The notes under the pieces: generated by a model
Databases searched by the model: none
Told to the model about the DNA's origin: nothing
Seen by the model: the letters and a program-made list of their open reading frames with translations, nothing else
Made by a program: the position numbers and the translations under genes
Assembly (NCBI RefSeq): GCF_001039355.2
Contig: NW_019773958.1
Location: 1,378,736-1,406,714, forward strand
Length of the DNA stretch: 27,979 bases
Origin: Lingula anatina
Taxonomy: Eukaryota > Brachiopoda > Lingulata > Lingulida > Lingulidae
Direction: 5' to 3'
Part shown: piece after piece, positions 9,414 through 20,900 of the stretch
How positions within the stretch are numbered: the first letter of the stretch is position 1
How the letters are laid out: the number at the start of each line of letters is the position of its first letter

Positions 9414-12335
9414 TAAAATCCAGAACAAAGTCTACTGTTTAACATTCAATTGCATTACAAGTGATTTATTTGACTAAAACCTGGCTGGAAACTGCTGATT
9501 AATATCATATATCATTTGACATTTGTCAGAAAAGTTGCAGACAATTTTTTCAATACCGATCTTTATTGGTCCAAAACTCCTTTCTTTCAAAAAGACCAGG
9601 GCTGAGCTAATAATAATGAAGAACAATAATAGCATGGATATGATAATCTATAGTGAAAAGCTATACCCAGTTGTGAATATATGTTGTTTGGTTCAAGTGG
9701 AATTGGGTATAGTTAGAAAGATTGTGAACATGACCTCAAATATGGTGCTTTCTCGGTTTCCTGACTAAGTATTTAATACAATACTTGACTTGTGATGCAA
9801 ACAAGGTCCATTCCCCTGCAATGTTTACCAAGAAGATTAACTATTACAGAAGTGACTTATCCTGATCTACAAATATTTTGAAACTTCACTGGAACCTAAT
9901 TTCTTATCCAAAGAGAGAACTGAACAACTTTCTTTAAGGAACATATAATGTGACAGACTTTCACATAGACTTGCCTGATAGGATTTTTTATTTTATTTCA
10001 CAGTCACTTGAAAACAAAGCATGATGCTTTCTCAAGATTCGGAAAAAAAACAACAACTCAGAACAGGAAGACTAAAGGTCAAACATCTTCATCATAGCTT
10101 TCAGAGCCAATAGAAAATAAAGTAAAATATGAGTGGAAATATCAGGATACACATCTCATCTTTTATTACAAAAACACTTGAACATAGTGTAAAACCTGGC
10201 CTGGAATAAACTAGAAACAGCATGGATGCTGCACAGAATAAAGTGAGCTGAAATGTTGTCTGCACATTATGACTTACTGGTCAGGAATTTAAAGTGCCAA
10301 GAAAAATTTATATAAGGGAAAAAAAGCTGTGTGCAAAAAGGCATCAGAAATATGTGGCAATATGTTATAAAAGGTCATTTTTGTCCACCAGGGCCATAAT
10401 GCCCAGTATAATGTAGACCCACATACTAGCACTCTACATTTAAACCAAGAAATAAATAAACTCTAATTTGAACAAGGAAAATGTAAAATTTATTATTGAT
10501 GAACTGGTTCAAATTTCTGGTTTAGCTAAAATTCCTGAATTCTTTGGCAGATAAAAAAAACCTATGATACTTAACACAGAATAATGTCTTTGTAACAAGT
10601 GATTACAAACACCAAGATACAGAAATGAAACTGGAAAATGGGTTGTTAGTATCATTTTCAATATTATAAAACTGCAAATGAAACAGGAAGATTTTTATAG
10701 GTATAAATTGACCTGAAAGGTAAGGTCTGAAATACCCGTGACAAATCTTTACAAAATTAGCAGCCAATCTGAGTATCTCAAGCACATGTTGAACCATGCA
10801 GTAAGCAAGGGCACCACTTTGTGGCAAAGATGAGGCCAATTTCTCTAACTGCCTTCATTAACAACCTGATGAGGGCATTGGGAGTGTGTAGCCCATTTGG
10901 ACAGCATCCCAAATACCATTTGGCCATTTAATACAGATAATATAGCTGTTAATTGTCTTTGCTTCACTTGGTCCTGAAGGGACATTGACTATATGGTAGA
11001 TTTTCAGTTATTATTCGTCACATTCAGACCATGACTTACCTGGAATGGATTTCAGTTCAAAATCCACCCTCAGACAAACAGATCATATATTTTTCATTGT
11101 AATCTATTATTTCTACTACCATTTATAATCATTTATCATCAAAAATGTACTAACATTCAGAGAAACATTATAACCCATAAGATCTAAAGTGATCTATTCT
11201 AAAATATGGCAGATTTTAGGCCAAACACCAGTCCAAGATCATCCTAGTCTAAACACAACTAAAGATAACTCAACAAGGACACCATGCAAAGAACAATCCA
11301 TTTTTCCCCCTTAAGCATGAGCCATTAATGGCATACATAGTTGGTCCAGCTATTACAGGTGATGTTATTTAACAAGGGCAGTATCACAGAGGTCTCCTTG
11401 GGTTAAATACAGAGGATGGAAGACTGGAGTGATTTATGTATCTTGTCCTTTGCTGTTGGCACAGTAAGGTTCCTTAGTTATTTTAGACAAGGAATAAGAC
11501 AGAGCACTGGGTGCCTGACAAACATTATTCCATGTAAACTAGTTTAAGAATTTATCATTCTGCATTTTTCAGTTAAAAAGTGCCAGGTACTTTGCCTAAA
11601 GTGCTTTTCCACATATACTTATTTTTGGTTGTTTATATTATTATTATTGTTTATTTATTATTTTATTACTTTTTTTCTTGAAAGGGGAGGGTCAAAATAT
11701 ATATAAACAATACTGCAACATATTAGGACCCTTTTTTTCAAATTTAAATCACTTCCCATTCATAAAGAGCTCCGTTGATGAATTATCACTAAACCAGCTG
11801 TAAAGGGGATCAAATAGTTAACTATCAGGGCAATCCTATTAGCTAGTTGAGTCAATGACCAAGCTGTATTTAAATTAATGCAATGGTCTCTGGATATTCC
11901 CATCCCCCACTGTGGCCACATACACATCATATCTGAGGTTACACACCAGACCACACAGTGTACTATGTACCAAATGTGTCTACATTAGATATGTATACAT
12001 TACACTGTAGCTGTAGGAATTCCTTGCAAATGATTGGGGAGCTTGTGCCAATACTGTGTGATATGATCTCAGTATATTGTTAAGAAGTAGAGTTTAATCA
12101 AATACATATTTAATATAGAATTCATTGTGAACTGGGGCATTTATCTATTCCTATAATAAATAACAGTAAATATTAAATTCTATAATTAATTCTTCTGTAT
12201 TTAAAATAGGTACCAGTATTTGCATGTTTTTTGTTAACCATGATTTCTGAAGCATTGCGCCAGAAGAAAGGAAGTCAGAACATGTTCACCATTGACATTA
12301 TCAGTCATTTATAGGGCAAACAGGGAGGAGAAAGT

Positions 12336-12723
12336 TTAAAGAACCTCCTGTTCCTTTTCCTGATCAAAGAAGTTCAATATTCGGTTCACCTCGTACAAGT
12401 CATAACTGACTAGTAATTCCCATTTACTAGTTTCAGTGCGGAACTTTGTGAGACAATATGTGTCAACACAGCAATTACTGGTCTGAATAACAGCCGTTGC
12501 CATCACGACCACTCCAAGAAAGTGATCACCAGACACGATCCCAAACCAGCAGAAGTAGATATTGCTCCAAAGATGACATGTGTAGCTGATGGTAGAAGAA
12601 CCGATCATTGTTTACGGTGGCAGCCATTTTTGGGCAGGGCACTTGCCTACAGTACAGAGGACAGCCTGCGGTGGCCGATTTGATTTTACCCCTTTCTACT
12701 ATAAAGTACTCCCTCGATTTCAC
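12336..12723 (-). other. Unrecognised minus-strand open frames next to the promoter
   Basis: Two overlapping frames are unusually protein-like for this AT-rich DNA. One, from an ATG at 12608, gives 90 codons with a hydrophobic stretch (SGDHFLGVVVMATAVIQ) and a charged end (FFDQEKEQEVL). The other opens at an ATG in good context (AAAAATGGCTGCC, about 12625) giving MAATVNNDRFFYHQLHMSS and stops at 12526. They lie directly downstream of the putative exon at 12728. I do not recognise a family. This could be a small gene, a second exon, a frameshifted relic, or chance. Confidence 0.2.
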
Positions 12724-12727
12724 CTAC

Positions 12728-12865
12728 CTGTTAATGTTATATCTCTTCTGAACTGAAGACCCATCCTTGGACCATTTCCCGTTAGTCATGCGATGAAATA
12801 CATGGCCCTCGTTCCTCGTATATATAACAACGTGAGTAATGTAGTACGCACAGTTTGAATAACAG
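12728..12865 (-). other. Probable 5' non-coding exon of the LamG-EGF gene (or of an unseen minus-strand gene)
   Basis: A strong minus-strand donor (ACAG then GTAGGTG, exon end 12728) lies about 140 bases inside an E-box/ETS promoter. The coding LamG exon starts two bases upstream of its ATG at a good acceptor, so its transcript needs an upstream exon, and this is the nearest strong candidate, about 10 kb away. An ATG at 12789 opens MTNGKWSKDGSSVQKRYNIN, in a frame that would stop 25 codons into the LamG exon. So either this is a uORF or the exon feeds another product. The 5' boundary is a guess from promoter position. Confidence 0.4.
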
Positions 12866-12867
12866 TA

Positions 12868-12886
12868 GTCACGTGACCCGGAAGTG
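12868..12886. promoter_or_regulatory. Promoter core: palindromic E-box GTCACGTGAC next to an ETS site CCGGAAGT
   Basis: GTCACGTGAC at 12868-12877 is a perfect 10-bp palindrome of the USF/MITF/TFE type. CCGGAAGT at 12878-12885 is an ETS/GABP consensus touching it. Together they are typical of TATA-less broadly active animal promoters. The minus-strand donor at 12728 and local CpGs fit transcription to the left; no convincing plus-strand first exon is seen. Binding is inferred from motifs only. Confidence 0.55.
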
Positions 12887-13105
12887 CACCGATACTATGC
12901 GGTTACTCGTTCTGAAAGTGACCGACTTGGAAATGCTTTTGTTGTGAAAACAGAAGTGCAACATAGTGTTTCGTTTTCATCTTTTCTAAGGCATTCCGAC
13001 GAACTGAATCACCGTGAATGTATTTTGAGACGGCCTATTTTTTTTTCTTTTTTACTCCCATTTCCCCATCAACCAATAATAAATAAACTGAATTTTAAAA
13101 ATCAA

Positions 13106-13142
13106 GTGTGTGTGTTTGTGTGTGTGTGTGTGTGGTGGGGGG
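13106..13142. repeat. (GT)n microsatellite with G-rich end
   Basis: About 14 interrupted GT units end in a GTGGTGGGGGG run. Confidence 0.88.
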
Positions 13143-14230
13143 TACACCGAAAATATAAACCCTAGGCTTCTTCACCTGCACCAAACTCTTTCAATTGAGA
13201 TATTATTGTCTTATTCTATTCAATACTATGACATGTTGGAACTTTGAACTTGGGTCAAATGACGAACCTAAAGGAAAACTGCGTGAAACGTTCTCTTCAA
13301 ATGGTGCGATAACTGAAGAATTAAACGATAGGGCCTACACCAGAGGTCCATCTACAGAAAATTGTTTTATTACAGATTATTTACTAGTTCTTATAATTCA
13401 CACGAAGAAAATATCAATGGGAACGGCATTAATATCTGCATTACGTGCAGGGCTTTTTTATCCCAGAGGTACAGAATCCTGTGCAAATACCGTAGTTTTT
13501 AGAAGGTAATTTTGTGCGTGTGTCGGGGAGGTCTCAGATGGGTCAGATCACTTTTAAAATGGTTGTTGTGGGAGTAAGTCGTGAGCCCAAACATGCCCCT
13601 TTTAAACTTGTATCAATTACACGTGTTTTGGCGATCCCCTGGTGTTTTGATTTTTATCACATGTCCATCTCCTAATTTTGAAGGAGTCAAGGCGGAGAGG
13701 TAGCCTGGGGCTTTAATATTTTATAGATGTGGTTTTCAAGCTAGCGCACTGTGTATATAAGTGTGCATTTCTTATTGCACAGCAAAATATATAGTACAAT
13801 GGTGCCTGGTTATTCTGCATACAAATAAAGAAAATGCACAAATCTCGCCACGCATGCATACATGTAGGCCCTACATTACTTTTATTTCATAACATGTTTT
13901 ACTGGAATAGAAATATTTCTAAAATCAGTCGTCCGGAAATTATTAATGTGAGCGTATAAGCTTTCTAGTAAGTGTATTAAAGGCCAGAACCATAAATCAT
14001 AATAAGAACGAATTTTTGTTTTTCCGTTATGCCCTGGAACTACCGTTTATCACCAGTGACATGACACCATTACGATAGGTCAGAGTAATTGTGGTCACGC
14101 GAGATCGTGATTGACGTCTCGTGGTTTGCGTGGTTGTCACGGGATTTTGGTTACTGCTGATACCCTGAACATGGTTACACACAGCAAAGCCACAATAAAC
14201 TGTCATTTCGATGCGTTAAAAAAACGTGTA

Positions 14231-14254
14231 ACCAAGAAGTTGTAACTTCTTGGT
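14231..14254. repeat. 24-bp near-perfect palindrome
   Basis: Eleven-base arms ACCAAGAAGTT and AACTTCTTGGT flank a GT centre. It lies about 550 bp past the SLC22 stop codon and could form a hairpin in a 3' UTR, or be a palindromic binding site. No U-tract follows that would suggest a terminator. Confidence 0.6.
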
Positions 14255-14801
14255 GTAACATAAGATGCAATTGTCAAATACACACAAATGAAGAGACTTT
14301 TCATGGAAAAAAAAAGACAAAGTTGGCTATGTTTAACCAAATACGATAAAACTGATAGTTTAACTTCGTTCTTTAAGGTATGCTATCCGTATACGAAAAT
14401 ACCCTTAAGTCGTAACTTCTGTGTCTATATATCTAGGCATCTGAAGCTAAATCATTTCATCAGAAATGACATAATACATCGAATCCAAGTTCACGGACGC
14501 GAGGCACAATGATTCGGGAGTAGAAAAATATTGCTTTTTTTCTCAAGGAAGATTCGATTTGGAGCAAAGATCCCAGAAAGGATATCTTTCATTGGACTAT
14601 GTGGCACTAGGCTAATGAGAGTTGAGCTTCGCTCACCGATGAAGGTGTCAGTAGGACCTGAGAATTAGAGAATGATACTCGATGAGATATTGCATAGAAT
14701 ATTGGCCCAAATGATGTCTCCAACAAATTGCCAATAATGTTTTTTGGTTGCAGTTTTCGTTGTTTCTAACTCAACATAAAACATCACTTAGATCCATGTC
14801 T

Positions 14802-14967
14802 TCAGACATTATTGGGAGCAGATGTAGTGCAATCTTCCGAGTGAGCAGGAGTGCCATTTTTCATCAGTTTTGCATCTACATCCGGGTCGCTCGGCGTGTC
14901 TTCTGTACGAAATGATTCGGAGTCATTGTCGGACTCGGTGTCGACAGCCTTACAGTGACCAAACAAT
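14802..14967 (-). CDS. SLC22 exon 9: cytoplasmic C-tail and stop
   Basis: 54 codons and TGA follow acceptor GTTTCAG. The tail is acidic and Ser/Thr-rich (VDTESDNDSESFRTEDTPSD), likely phosphorylated by casein-kinase-type enzymes, and ends APNNV without a standard class I PDZ ligand. CpG-rich relative to the flanking introns, as expected for coding DNA here. Confidence 0.85.
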
Positions 14968-17900
14968 CTGAAACGGCATTGGTGCAAAATATAACTATGT
15001 TATTCAATAAATCACGGTAAACATCCCTTTCTGCCAAGGGCAACTTTATGGATTTTTTAAAATCATAAATACAACCTTAGATTTATGATGTACCTTTTCA
15101 GTACAATGTATGTTTTTCAGCAGCACTCGCGAGACAAGGGCAAGACCTTCAACAAAATTTATTATTAGGAGTGTAGAGATAAGAGACATGGTCGTATTCC
15201 TTACCCAGCTGAATTCAATAACGTGTCAAACTCCCTTATGTTCTGAGGAAGTTTGCGGTTCACTGTTTCCGGGAGCAGCATGGCCAGAAAGCCAGCGGCA
15301 ATAGCACTGAGCCCAAAGATTACCATAGGGAGATAGGAGACGAAATCCTTCAGCATCATTATCTGTGGACCAAGTGCACTGCCGAATCGTGCAAAGGCAG
15401 ACCCCATACCAATAGCAATGATCCTGAAACACCACAAAACGTACCCTTTACTTTACTGTGAAAAAATGAAAATCAAACCAAAAAAAAAAAAAAAAAGCGA
15501 ACAAGTTGCTTAAAAAAATTAATAAAATTGAGAAAGCCGTGCTTATAGATTAAGCACAAAGGCAAAGCAAAATGCGACAAGCTGGAACGTTTTGTGAAAC
15601 AGAAAATAAAACAAAATAAAAAATCGCAAATAGCGAGTGTTTTTAAACATTGCTGAAACTTCATAAACAATTTAAGACTTGCTATAATTGCTCCTTCTAC
15701 GTTACACAATGTACTGTATATGTTATGCTTTAGCACGCTGTAACCCCTGGCCTTGCCTCATCACTGTGGGGTAGCACTCGGCTGTGAACAGCCAGATGAT
15801 CACGAAGGACGCTGAGATTCCCATCTTCCCAATGATTGCAAAGGTCACGATTAACCAGTGGACGTCTGGATGTTAAAAGATAGTGCAAAACAAGACATAA
15901 AATGACAAGACATTATTTCCCGTTATTTGATTACCAAACATAAAATTATGATGTTCCCGCAATATTACTTGCAGTATAAAAAACGAAAAAGCATGAAAAA
16001 GGCAGACAGTTTTTGATTTAATTTACGAAATTACAAATTACAAAGCAATTCATTTTTTTCAATTTTTTGTCCGCGACGTAAGCAAACTACATGTAAATCA
16101 GTGGCTGCGGTGGGATGGTTTAAATCCATATGACTAATAAACAGAAAAGCTGGCGGTATAATCGCTTCATCGTCATCCATCAAATGGCCTGTTCATAATT
16201 TACATTAATGCCAATTTATGTATTTCATTATTGATTAACGCTTTGGACACTTCGATTTTTTTATGTATATGATATGGATGGTGGCTTTATTGACTTCCCT
16301 GTAATGACACGCCAGATATAATCAAATAAAACTGAAATACAAATCTACTGTCAAAACTTGAACAAAACAAAAAGGAAAAAATCTTATTAACAATGTACTT
16401 GGAAAATAAAACCTACGTTACTTGAACAGATGCTTATATAATCTAGATTAGAATTTTCTCGTTTTGTGAAGCAAGACTAAATACGAATGTTCTTAAAATG
16501 TGTACCCACCAGAAGTTAGGCACCCAGACACCAAGCAGCCAATGCCACCAAGTAACATGGTACCAATCAGCGTGGTGCGTCTTCCGATCTTGTTTACGGC
16601 ATATATGGCGAAGGCGTAAGCTGGAATCTCAATGGCGCCCATCAGGGTAAAGTTAACGTAGAGGTTGCCGCCTAGATCTTCCGTTCCCAGAGAAACACCG
16701 TAGTAGACCATGCCGTTCACCATCCTGGGAACAAGAAGGCTTTTTTATGAAAGATGTTTTCGTGATCTATAGATAGGAACTATTCTTTTTACTTAGAGAC
16801 CAAATATCATGAGTTAAACATGACATTTCGATCCACCATCTATGGAAAAGTAACCAATAATGTTTTAATTAAGCGACATGGTCGACAAATCTCGCATTCT
16901 TCGCAATTTGGGCAGTAAGAGAGCACCAGAATATCGATGGCTCGTTAGTTTTATCGAGAAGAAGAATACATGTCTCATATGATTTGATCGCAAATATCGC
17001 CAAAAAAAAAAATCCCATTTCGTTATCTCAGAAATATCAGTGTAACACATTATGTTACAACCATCACAAAAATATTGATGCAGTAGTTGTTATATGTCAT
17101 CACTGAAGCGTTATGTACAAAAATAACGGCCCAAAAATACGTGTTACATCCTAGAATAGATCACGAAGGAAGAACATGTACGCATAGGCAATCAACAAGG
17201 CAATAAAACCAATGCAGTATAGATTATACTGGGTAAGACAACACTAACCAGATAAAGCACATGCTCGCAGTGATCGCCAGTCGACGCCTTGTTCTCACTA
17301 AGTCTAACGGAGTGAAGGTTTCGGCCAGCGCCTTGGCGTCTCTAGAGGTTTTTAGAACCCCCTGTATGTCCCCCTCTTTCACGTCGACTTTGTTCCATCT
17401 TGCCACCTTTCGAAGCAGTTTCTCAGCCTCACTATGCCGACCTCTAGACAATAGCCAACGAAACGATTCTGGTAGCGTCCTTGAAGAAAAACCAACAATT
17501 TCATTGTAATCTGCCAAAGCTAAAACAAGCTAGGCCTATATAGAAATGTGCATACATGTATGCATTATTGAAGGAGTACAATGTTTGTAAAAGCTCCATT
17601 AATTTTGAATTGCACAGTAATTTGGTGATAGTTGAAAAGTGGAACTGAAAAGTTAAAGAAAAGTTCCCAGTTAAAATACTGCGTCAGCAGTATGATGCCA
17701 TGGGTCTCTGGAACAGACCTTCGAACACTGGTCGTCAAATATACGCATTCCCGTTCTCAACGCTTTTGATTATCAACCACCCACTGAAAGGCGAATACTC
17801 ACAGCCAGAAGAATCCAAATAATATACAAGGTGCGTACAGGGCCAGAGCAAGGTGTCTCCAGTCACGGATGAAGTAGGCAAAGAGAACGAGGACAAAATA

Positions 17901-20900
17901 GCCCAATGTGAAGAAGTAGGTCATTGAAATAGCCGCTGAATTGCGCTTGCTTGGACCCACGAACTCAACGGCTGAAATGAGAAAATTTCAAATAGTCATG
18001 CATTCTGCTCAATTACAAATTAAAATAGGATATATTTAATTAATTTGGGTTTCTAATAGTATTCCATCGCCTGTCTATAGAGAAGATACACGCTGGCCCC
18101 TTCTGTACCTTTAAGCATTCCAAAACAGTTTTTTTCATAATTAACGAATATTTTCGGGGTAATAGCATTTTCCCCCGCCTTACCCACCTTTAATCTTCCT
18201 TCTCTGACATTTGCCATAACTCTGTAACAATTTTGGAAAAAAAAGCTAAAGGTCAAAGCTGCGCTTAAGCGCAGGTTTTCCTGATACGCCATTCAACCAA
18301 TGGCTCTACTTCCGGATATTCCGAGACAATTGTGCCGTGATTTAGTTAAAATTGCGTTTTTTTCAAACTGTGACTGACTACCAGGTTGGACGGGGGACAA
18401 GGAGTTTTTAAAGGTCATATATATGTCATTATAGACCTATTTTTAAAAGTTTTATTGTTCTCAGATAAGTTCAACAATAAGCTATCCATGAATTTAGAAT
18501 GCGTTTAAAATCCTGGCTTGGATTGCCTAAAATGACAAAATACTGACACGGCCTATACTTTAGTAAACCTAAATTGTGCTAGAACCAATAAATAGGCTAT
18601 CATTTGAAAACTGCCAACGCGTGTGACCAATAGAGAAACAATAATATGGTGTTGCATAGTGAGATTTACATAGGGCATGAACTACTCTGCGTGTGCTGTG
18701 TTTTGTATTATATAAAATCCCCCTGCTCTGTCACACAACCTATATCAGATGGTAATAAAAACATCATGTGTGTTTTAATATCAAAACAATACAGAAGCAG
18801 GACAGACCTAGAAGATATGAACATTCTTATGTCTTGACATTTACGACGACTATAGGTTGTTTTGGAAGGCGGCAAAAATGGCTATACACTGAAGTACAGC
18901 AAAATAATTGTTGCATTTCCAGAACACCAGCTTGAAGGGATAACAACTATTCGTTTTGGAAAAAAATATTTGGGGTAAACGACAATTTCCCATGCTTACC
19001 AATGGTTAATAAATCTATTTCGGACATTCAAAGTTTGTCTATGTTTTTTTTTTCTAAAAAATATTTTTGTAAATATTTCTTAAGAGATAATTACGGAGAT
19101 ATAGACATCTCTGAAGGTCCACGTGGTTTGATGGCAAGCTCAGATTCCAGAATCATTGCCGTTTTGGTGGTAAAATAGGTTTTATTATTTTTCTATGAAT
19201 TGTGAACAATGTTTTTATTGTGAAATATAAATCTCATACGAACAGTTTTCTCTCTAACACCATGCAATGCATGCCTCTGCTTATTCCCTAACAAATGATG
19301 CCTGCAGTTTTGAAGAGAAAAATCGTTAGAATACCTGTATACTTAAACATGCACATATACATACCTATGGTGTAAGCCACGTTAAAATAAAACCCATTTA
19401 GCACGCCTTGGATACCCTGAGATACAACATATACCACCATACTGGGAATGAGCGCCGTCGCTATCCCCAGCAACACGGAAACCATCAGAGCCAGCAACAC
19501 CGAGGGGCGACGACCAAACCTTTGAAAAAAGAATAGTACGTTTAAGGTTTGCTTTTTTCATGAATTTCCCTGAAATAGTACAATCCATTCAAATATGTGC
19601 GCACTCCTGTGTGCCTTTCCTTAGTAGACAGATTACATAGAAGTATAGGTTTGAACGTTTACATATTCTCATACCGGAAAATTTCACTTTTTTCTTGAAA
19701 CCTAAATGAATTCGACCTGCTCTCCTCTCAAATAGAAAATGATTTGGTATCAAATTAATGCATTTTAAGTACGCACGAATCTCATTGCGGTTTATGGAAC
19801 CCAAAAACGAATTTCTTTTTTTTTTTTTTTTTTTTGGGGGGGGGGGTAATCTTTTTAATTTATTTATTCTTTTATTATTTTTCTTGCTATAGTTTTAAGG
19901 CGTTGGAAGTGGATTTTTGAAGACATACCTGTCTGAAATAACGCCTGATATGATGTCCCCTATTAGCTTCCCTATAAAGAAAACTGACTTGCTGGTACTG
20001 ACTTGCCACTCGCTGCCGCACGCTAGATCAAACTGAAAATAATTCACAGACAGATCTAGATAAAATCATGTTTTCTTAAAAGAAAGTAATGTTGATGGTG
20101 TGACCCTTGAATATGTTTTAGAAAAAAGAACAACTCCAGTAAATTGGTTATTTGCCTCAACAGATATTCAAAAGAAAGAAAACGTTAAATATTTTGTTCC
20201 AGATCCTTTTTAAAATAATCGTATCCCCCCTCTCCGTTTATGTGCATCTCTGAGTACTGTTAATACATTTAAATGTGATCTATTGATGAGATTAACTGTT
20301 CAAATGGAATGATACATGCAATGCGCACAACAATATTCTCTTAATGTTCATTTGATATGCAAAACTGTAGCATAAACATGCAGACAATATTCAATGTTCC
20401 CATTGTAATGTGTTGGTCAAATGAAACTGTTTTACACATGCTGGTTCGAAACATGAGGGCCGATGAAAGGAGTTATACAGGATGAGATCACCATTTAATG
20501 AAAAGGTCGGAAAAAATGGCATGGGTTTCATGGGCTGCCTAGGCCAAAGATATTTTTGGAACCCCATAAAGCCAAAAATACACCGACGGTCGGAAAATGT
20601 CATCCCTGTTTATACCAAGCATATTGCTAGTTGAACTAATCTAAAAGATACAAACAATTGCTTTCATTATGTCGCATTTGATAATATTGTGTAATACTTT
20701 GATATAATGGGTGACTTTTTGGGTTCATAATCAGGGGCGGATTGAGGCCGTCTTCTGGGTCTTCCGGAAGATGGTCAGATTTTCAAGTTTACATTCACAG
20801 GTATCAACATTTTTCTGTCGGAAGACGGTCAAAAATGGAGGATAGGTCAACAAAGATAATGTGGAAGACTGTCAGAAAATATCTCTGGATCCGCCCCTGA

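Larger units (their letters stand above)
2649..12727 (-). other. Large presumed first intron of the LamG-EGF gene, filled with MITEs and simple repeats
   Basis: If the exon ending at 12728 joins the LamG exon, this 10-kb stretch is one intron. It holds a hAT-like MITE (3335-3596), four Harbinger-like palindromic MITEs (5971-9413), microsatellites and homopolymers. The open frames inside (for example 3399-3737, 5698-5892, 8388-8630, 9523-9768, 10603-10839, 11760-11954) show no domain or conserved pattern and are read as chance. 9420-12330 holds nothing I can name beyond AT-rich DNA. Confidence 0.45.
12903..14801. other. Intergenic DNA between the 12.9-kb promoter and the SLC22 3' end
   Basis: No gene recognised. 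It holds the (GT)n repeat and a near-perfect 24-bp palindrome at 14231-14254 (ACCAAGAAGTT, GT, AACTTCTTGGT). Plus-strand open frames at 12884-13165, 13195-13509 and 14288-14512 have no recognisable domain. The first minus-strand AATAAA after the SLC22 stop is at 13881-13886, which would imply a 3' UTR of about 0.9 kb; a variant signal nearer the stop is equally possible. Confidence 0.5.

Noticed and set aside
10603-10839. 78-codon minus-strand frame
   Set aside because: No domain, no splice context and no recognisable similarity; consistent with chance in AT-rich DNA.
13195-13509. 104-codon plus-strand frame
   Set aside because: Featureless composition, no signal peptide, domain, or neighbouring exon.
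15226-15435. 69-codon minus-strand frame overlapping SLC22 exon 8
   Set aside because: Shadow frame of the real exon, which carries the conserved G-x-G-S-x-x-A-R-x-G motif in another frame.
17261-17509. 82-codon plus-strand frame
   Set aside because: Antisense shadow of SLC22 exon 5.
20443-20452. GGTTCGAAAC, a perfect tRNA B-box, suggesting a tRNA or SINE
   Set aside because: No A-box at the right distance upstream and no cloverleaf or SINE tail; a lone 10-mer match.
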